Position numbers and translations under genes: made by a program | The notes under the pieces: generated by a model | Told to the model about the DNA's origin: nothing | The model's database searches: none | What the model saw: the letters and a program-made list of their open reading frames with translations, nothing else | Part shown: piece by piece, positions 61,134 to 64,000 of the stretch | How positions within the stretch are numbered: position 1 is the stretch's first letter | Layout of the letters: each line of letters starts with the position of its first letter | NCBI RefSeq assembly: GCF_002846335.1 | Contig: NZ_PJMQ01000001.1 | Location: 4,092,001-4,156,000, forward strand | DNA length: 64,000 bases | From: Janthinobacterium sp. 61 | Lineage (GTDB): Bacteria; Pseudomonadota; Gammaproteobacteria; Burkholderiales; Burkholderiaceae_D | Reading direction: 5' to 3'

Positions 61134-61162
61134 CAGCTTGCCTGGTTTCCGTGACTGCCAAG

Positions 61163-61189
61163 GCGGCCCCTTTCAGGGCCGCTTTTTTT
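61163..61189 (+). terminator. original gyrB terminator, displaced by the transposon
   Basis: Stem GCGGCCC/GGGCCGC with seven T. Removing the transposon and one TAAGC places it about 30 bases after the gyrB stop. Confidence 0.88.
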
Positions 61190-61215
61190 ATGCGCGCCAG
61201 CATCCTGCCGCCACA

Positions 61216-61260
61216 TTGACATACTTGCTAAAAGCAAGCAATAATCTGCCATAAGCAAGT
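61216..61260 (+). promoter_or_regulatory. promoter and MarR operator
   Basis: TTGACA (61216), 18 bases, then AATAAT (61240). Overlapping it is CTTGCT-AAA-AGCAAG (61224-61238), with a second half-site AAGCAAGT at 61253-61260. This fits repression of the gene by its own MarR domain. Confidence 0.65.
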
Positions 61261-61276
61261 AAATGGGAGGTGTCAC

Positions 61277-62197
61277 ATGCAGGCGGATCAACTCGACGAG
61301 CGCACGGAGATCGTGCGTCGTTTCAACCGTTTCTATACACGCCAGATTGGCGTACTGCATGAACACTTGCTGGACAGCGCGTTTTCGCTGACGGAGGTGC
61401 GCATCCTGTATGAACTGGCGCATCGTGAGCAACTGACCAGCGCGGACTTGTGCCGCGAGCTGGGCTTGAACGCCGGCTATCTGAGCCGGGTCATTGCCGG
61501 ATTCGAAAAGCAGGGGCTGATCGCCAAGACGCGCTCGCCCACGGATGCGCGTGCGGTGCAATTACAGCTGACCGAACAGGGACAACACACGCTCGCCCCC
61601 CTGGTCGACGCCTCGCGGCGCGAAGTGGCCGCCATGCTGGAACGCTTGCCAGCGACGGCACAGCAGGAGCTGGTCGCTGCCATGGTACAAATCCAGGGCT
61701 TGCTGGGGGAGCCATCGCCCGCTTATATCCTGCGCAATCCCCAGCCGGGCGACATGGGCTGGATCATCCACCGGCAAGCCGTGCTCTATGCGCAGGAATA
61801 TGGCTGGAACAACGAGTACGAGGCACTCGCCGCCGACATCGTCGCCAAATTCGTGCGGGAATTCGACCCGGCCCATGAACGCTGCTGGATCGCCGAGAAG
61901 GACGGCAAGGTGATCGGTTCCGTCTTCATCGTGCGCCAGGACGACACGACTGCCAAGCTGCGCCTGCTGTACGTCGATCCCTGCGCGCGCGGTCTGGGCA
62001 TCGGCAGCCGCCTGGTCGATGAATGCCTGCGCTTCAGCCGCCAAGCGGGCTACACGCACATGGTGTTGTGGACCAACAGCATCCTCACCGGTGCGCGGCG
62101 CATCTACGACAAGGCTGGCTTCCAGTTGCTCGAAGAAGAGGCGCATCACAGCTTTGGCAAGGATTTGCTCGGCCAGGTGCTGGCGCGCGAGTTGTAA
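61277..62197 (+). CDS. MarR-GNAT fusion: regulator with acetyltransferase domain
   Basis: Protein of 306 residues. The MarR-type winged helix covers residues 1-145 (LTEVRILYELAHREQLTSADLCRELGLNAGYLSRVIAGFEKQGLIAKTRSPTDARAVQLQLTEQG). The GNAT domain covers about 150-306, with acetyl-CoA loop VDPCARGLGIGSRLVDECLRFSRQAGY and IYDKAGFQLLEEE. GGAGG lies before the ATG. This is the gene that ancestrally followed gyrB. Substrate unknown. Confidence 0.9.
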   Translation: MQADQLDERTEIVRRFNRFYTRQIGVLHEHLLDSAFSLTEVRILYELAHREQLTSADLCRELGLNAGYLSRVIAGFEKQGLIAKTRSPTDARAVQLQLTEQGQHTLAPLVDASRREVAAMLERLPATAQQELVAAMVQIQGLLGEPSPAYILRNPQPGDMGWIIHRQAVLYAQEYGWNNEYEALAADIVAKFVREFDPAHERCWIAEKDGKVIGSVFIVRQDDTTAKLRLLYVDPCARGLGIGSRLVDECLRFSRQAGYTHMVLWTNSILTGARRIYDKAGFQLLEEEAHHSFGKDLLGQVLAREL

Positions 62198-62403
62198 GCA
62201 GGCGCTTGCCGGCCCTTTGCATGAAAGCAACTGTGGCGGCGCCAGGACAGTGGCTGCCAATTTCATCGCCCGTATCACCAATCCCCCCAAGAAAACAGTA
62301 CACTAGTTCCTGAGCGTAACTACTTTTGTACGCGCTCCAAGCCGCCTGCCGTTGCCGGGAGGCGTCCCTGCCGCAAGGCGTGTTGTCTGCCTGGACAAAT
62401 GCA

Positions 62404-63465
62404 ATGTTCACTTCGCGCAGCCTGTCTCCTGCCTTCTATTACCTGTTCTTTTCAGGAGAACCGGAGCAGCAGCAGCGCTTTTTCAAGGAACTGCATTTCA
62501 TTTCGATAGCCATCCTGACGTTTGGCCTGGCTTGCTGGCTGGTCACGTTCAGCCTGACCTTGCCGCGCGCTTCGCTCGATCATGCGCAAGCGGCGCTGGG
62601 CGTGACGGGCATGGTGATCGGGCTGGTGTTGACCAAGTATGCGAAGTCGCTGCAAGCGATCATCGTCAGCGGCACCATCAGCGTGCTATTCATCGCTTTC
62701 AGCTTTCGCGTGCTGATGCTGGGTACGGAAGATCCCGCTTTCTGGGTATTGCCGCTGGGCGTGATGATCACCCTGACGACGGCGCCCATCTTCAGCGGCA
62801 TCGCGTATTACCTGGGCGTGTCGCTGTGCGTGTGGGCCATCCTGGGGCTTGGACAGTTTCCCGTGCATGCGGGCCAGGCCGACCAGCATTGGCCGGTGCT
62901 GGCCGTCACCATCAGCGTGATCATCGGCCTGGCGCTGAATATTTATTTTCTCGTCTTGCGCATTCACAACTACCGTTCCCAGCGCGAGCTGGCGACGATG
63001 GCCTACAAGGATGGATTGACCGGGCTCAACAACCGGCGCATGTTTACGCAAAGCGCCCGCGTCCTGCAGCGCACGGCGCACACGCCCGCGTATTTCCTGA
63101 TGATCGACATCGACGACTTCAAGCAAATCAACGACGTGTACGGCCATGACGTGGGCGACGAGGTGCTGAAAAAGATCGCCGATGTCATCGCCGGGCTGTC
63201 TGGCGAGCACCTGTGCGGCCGCCTGGGCGGCGAGGAATTCGCCATTATTTACCTGGGCGAAAAAAGCGCGGCCTGCGCCTTTGCCGCGCAACTGGTCGAC
63301 AGCGTCGAGGTGGCTTTCGTGCCGGAACGCAAGGTGTCCGTCAGCATCGGCATGGCGGAACTGATCAAGGAAGCGGACTTGTCGCACAGCTACCGGCGTG
63401 CCGATGAATCTTTATACCAGGCCAAGAAAAGCGGCAAGAACCGCTACGTGCTCAACGCCGCCTGA
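62404..63465 (+). CDS. membrane diguanylate cyclase (GGDEF)
   Basis: Makes cyclic di-GMP. It has 353 residues from ATG 62404 (the frame stays open to 62326). Six membrane helices fill residues 30-190, without a known sensor domain. The cyclase domain covers about 200-353: LTGLNNRRMF, DIDDFKQINDVYGHDVGDEVLKKIA and the active-site loop GGEEF, which is a competent variant. No EAL domain is present. Confidence 0.9.
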   Translation: MFTSRSLSPAFYYLFFSGEPEQQQRFFKELHFISIAILTFGLACWLVTFSLTLPRASLDHAQAALGVTGMVIGLVLTKYAKSLQAIIVSGTISVLFIAFSFRVLMLGTEDPAFWVLPLGVMITLTTAPIFSGIAYYLGVSLCVWAILGLGQFPVHAGQADQHWPVLAVTISVIIGLALNIYFLVLRIHNYRSQRELATMAYKDGLTGLNNRRMFTQSARVLQRTAHTPAYFLMIDIDDFKQINDVYGHDVGDEVLKKIADVIAGLSGEHLCGRLGGEEFAIIYLGEKSAACAFAAQLVDSVEVAFVPERKVSVSIGMAELIKEADLSHSYRRADESLYQAKKSGKNRYVLNAA

Positions 63466-63815
63466 TTGTGCGGGGCTGACGGCCTTGCATCGAGCAGCGC
63501 CAGCAAAGCTTGTGGCGAAATCTTCCAGGGGTCGCGCTGCTCGGGGTCTACCTCATCCCAGCTGTCCTGGGCGCCGATCTTTAGGATGGTCAAGGGAATG
63601 TCCTTGCTTTCAAAGAAGGCCAGCATGCGCCGCATCAAACGGCTCACCTTGGCGTGGTCGTCCATATACAAGGAGCAGGTATAGAAACAGCCCTTCTCTC
63701 CCATGCTCAATTTCCTGGCCGCGCCGACACGGGAGTGGAGCACGTACTTGTGCAGGAACTCGGTCACTACCTCATCGTCGACGGGAATACTGCAGGAAAT
63801 GGTGAGCTTGGCCAT
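63444..63815 (-). CDS. small conserved-looking protein, unknown function
   Basis: Protein of 123 residues, family not recognised. Mixed alpha/beta pattern (LTISCSIPVDDEVVTEFLHKYVLHS, CFYTCSLYMDDHAKVSRLMRRMLAFFESKDIPLTILKIG), with no signal peptide or membrane helix. Its end overlaps the cyclase gene end by 22 bases, tail-to-tail. No clear ribosome site. Confidence 0.65.
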   Translation of the reverse strand: MAKLTISCSIPVDDEVVTEFLHKYVLHSRVGAARKLSMGEKGCFYTCSLYMDDHAKVSRLMRRMLAFFESKDIPLTILKIGAQDSWDEVDPEQRDPWKISPQALLALLDARPSAPHNQAALST

Positions 63816-63938
63816 GATAAGGGGGACAGTGATTCAATAGCCAAGCTTAGCAGAAAGCGTTTCATTCCTGAAATGCTAAGATCGCGGCGCGCGCATGCCG
63901 GCAAGTGGTCCGGCATGGCGTCTCGACAAGGATTGCCA

Positions 63939-64000
63939 TTGAATACCCCAGGAAAAATCACTTTCCGCATGCTGTCGCTGTGCGCCGCTCTGTGCTTGCC
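63939..64000 (+). CDS. start of an exported protein (runs off the right edge)
   Basis: TTG at 63939 with AAGGA 6 bases before it opens a frame reading MNTPGKITFRMLSLCAALCL, a signal peptide. Too short to identify. Confidence 0.55.
   Translation, partial: MNTPGKITFRMLSLCAALCL

Overview
The window looks like the origin region of a high-GC betaproteobacterial chromosome of the Oxalobacteraceae type (Janthinobacterium/Massilia/Duganella-like; inferred from gene content and protein style, not from a search). The canonical order mnmE-yidC-yidD-rnpA-rpmH-[oriC]-dnaA-dnaN-gyrB lies at 33.2-43.3 kb, and a complete rRNA operon (16S, tRNA-Ile, tRNA-Ala, 23S, 5S) lies on the minus strand at 14.3-19.5 kb.

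Left part. 0-8.1 kb is a PQQ/alcohol-oxidation cluster: the 5' part of a quinoprotein alcohol dehydrogenase carrying the Asp-x-Asp signature of lanthanide enzymes, a DUF779 protein, an ExaC/AcoD aldehyde dehydrogenase with a sigma-54 promoter, a YVTN beta-propeller protein, a TonB receptor, a XoxJ-like binding protein and a PedF-like cytochrome c. 8.2-14.2 kb is an RNA-repair locus: rtcA, rtcB, an intergenic run of Y-RNA-like hairpins and the Ro60-like gene rsr, all leftward, with the activator rtcR divergent and a near-perfect sigma-54 promoter between them. The rRNA operon follows, with tandem promoters and boxA sites.

Middle part. 20-33 kb holds ordinary genes: a B12-binding radical SAM protein, a five-gene MCE lipid-transport/VanZ cluster, a thioredoxin-like ferredoxin, a hydrolase, a D,D-carboxypeptidase, an aldo/keto reductase, a CDP-alcohol phosphatidyltransferase, a CAP-domain lipoprotein, an Hpt protein and small proteins. 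The origin cluster follows.

Right part. A 17.8-kb Tn7-like transposon (43307-61128) sits immediately after the gyrB stop codon. Its ends can be read to the base: 13-bp imperfect terminal inverted repeats, a 5-bp target duplication TAAGC on both sides (the left copy contains the gyrB stop codon), and repeated TGACAC-N6-TGAAAA motifs at both ends that are probable TnsB sites. It carries an XRE regulator, tnsA, tnsB, tnsC and a TniQ/TnsD-like gene. Its cargo is a 1642-residue Cap4-like nuclease/STAND-type NTPase coupled to an HsdR-N-like nuclease, two membrane proteins, a decayed nuclease-like gene and an AbiU2/HEPN-like protein. The native gyrB terminator is stranded beyond the right end, and the element supplies its own terminator just after gyrB. 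This is best read as a mobile anti-phage-type island using the gyrB 3' end as its attachment site. Beyond it are a MarR-GNAT gene, a diguanylate cyclase, a small hypothetical gene and the start of a secreted protein.
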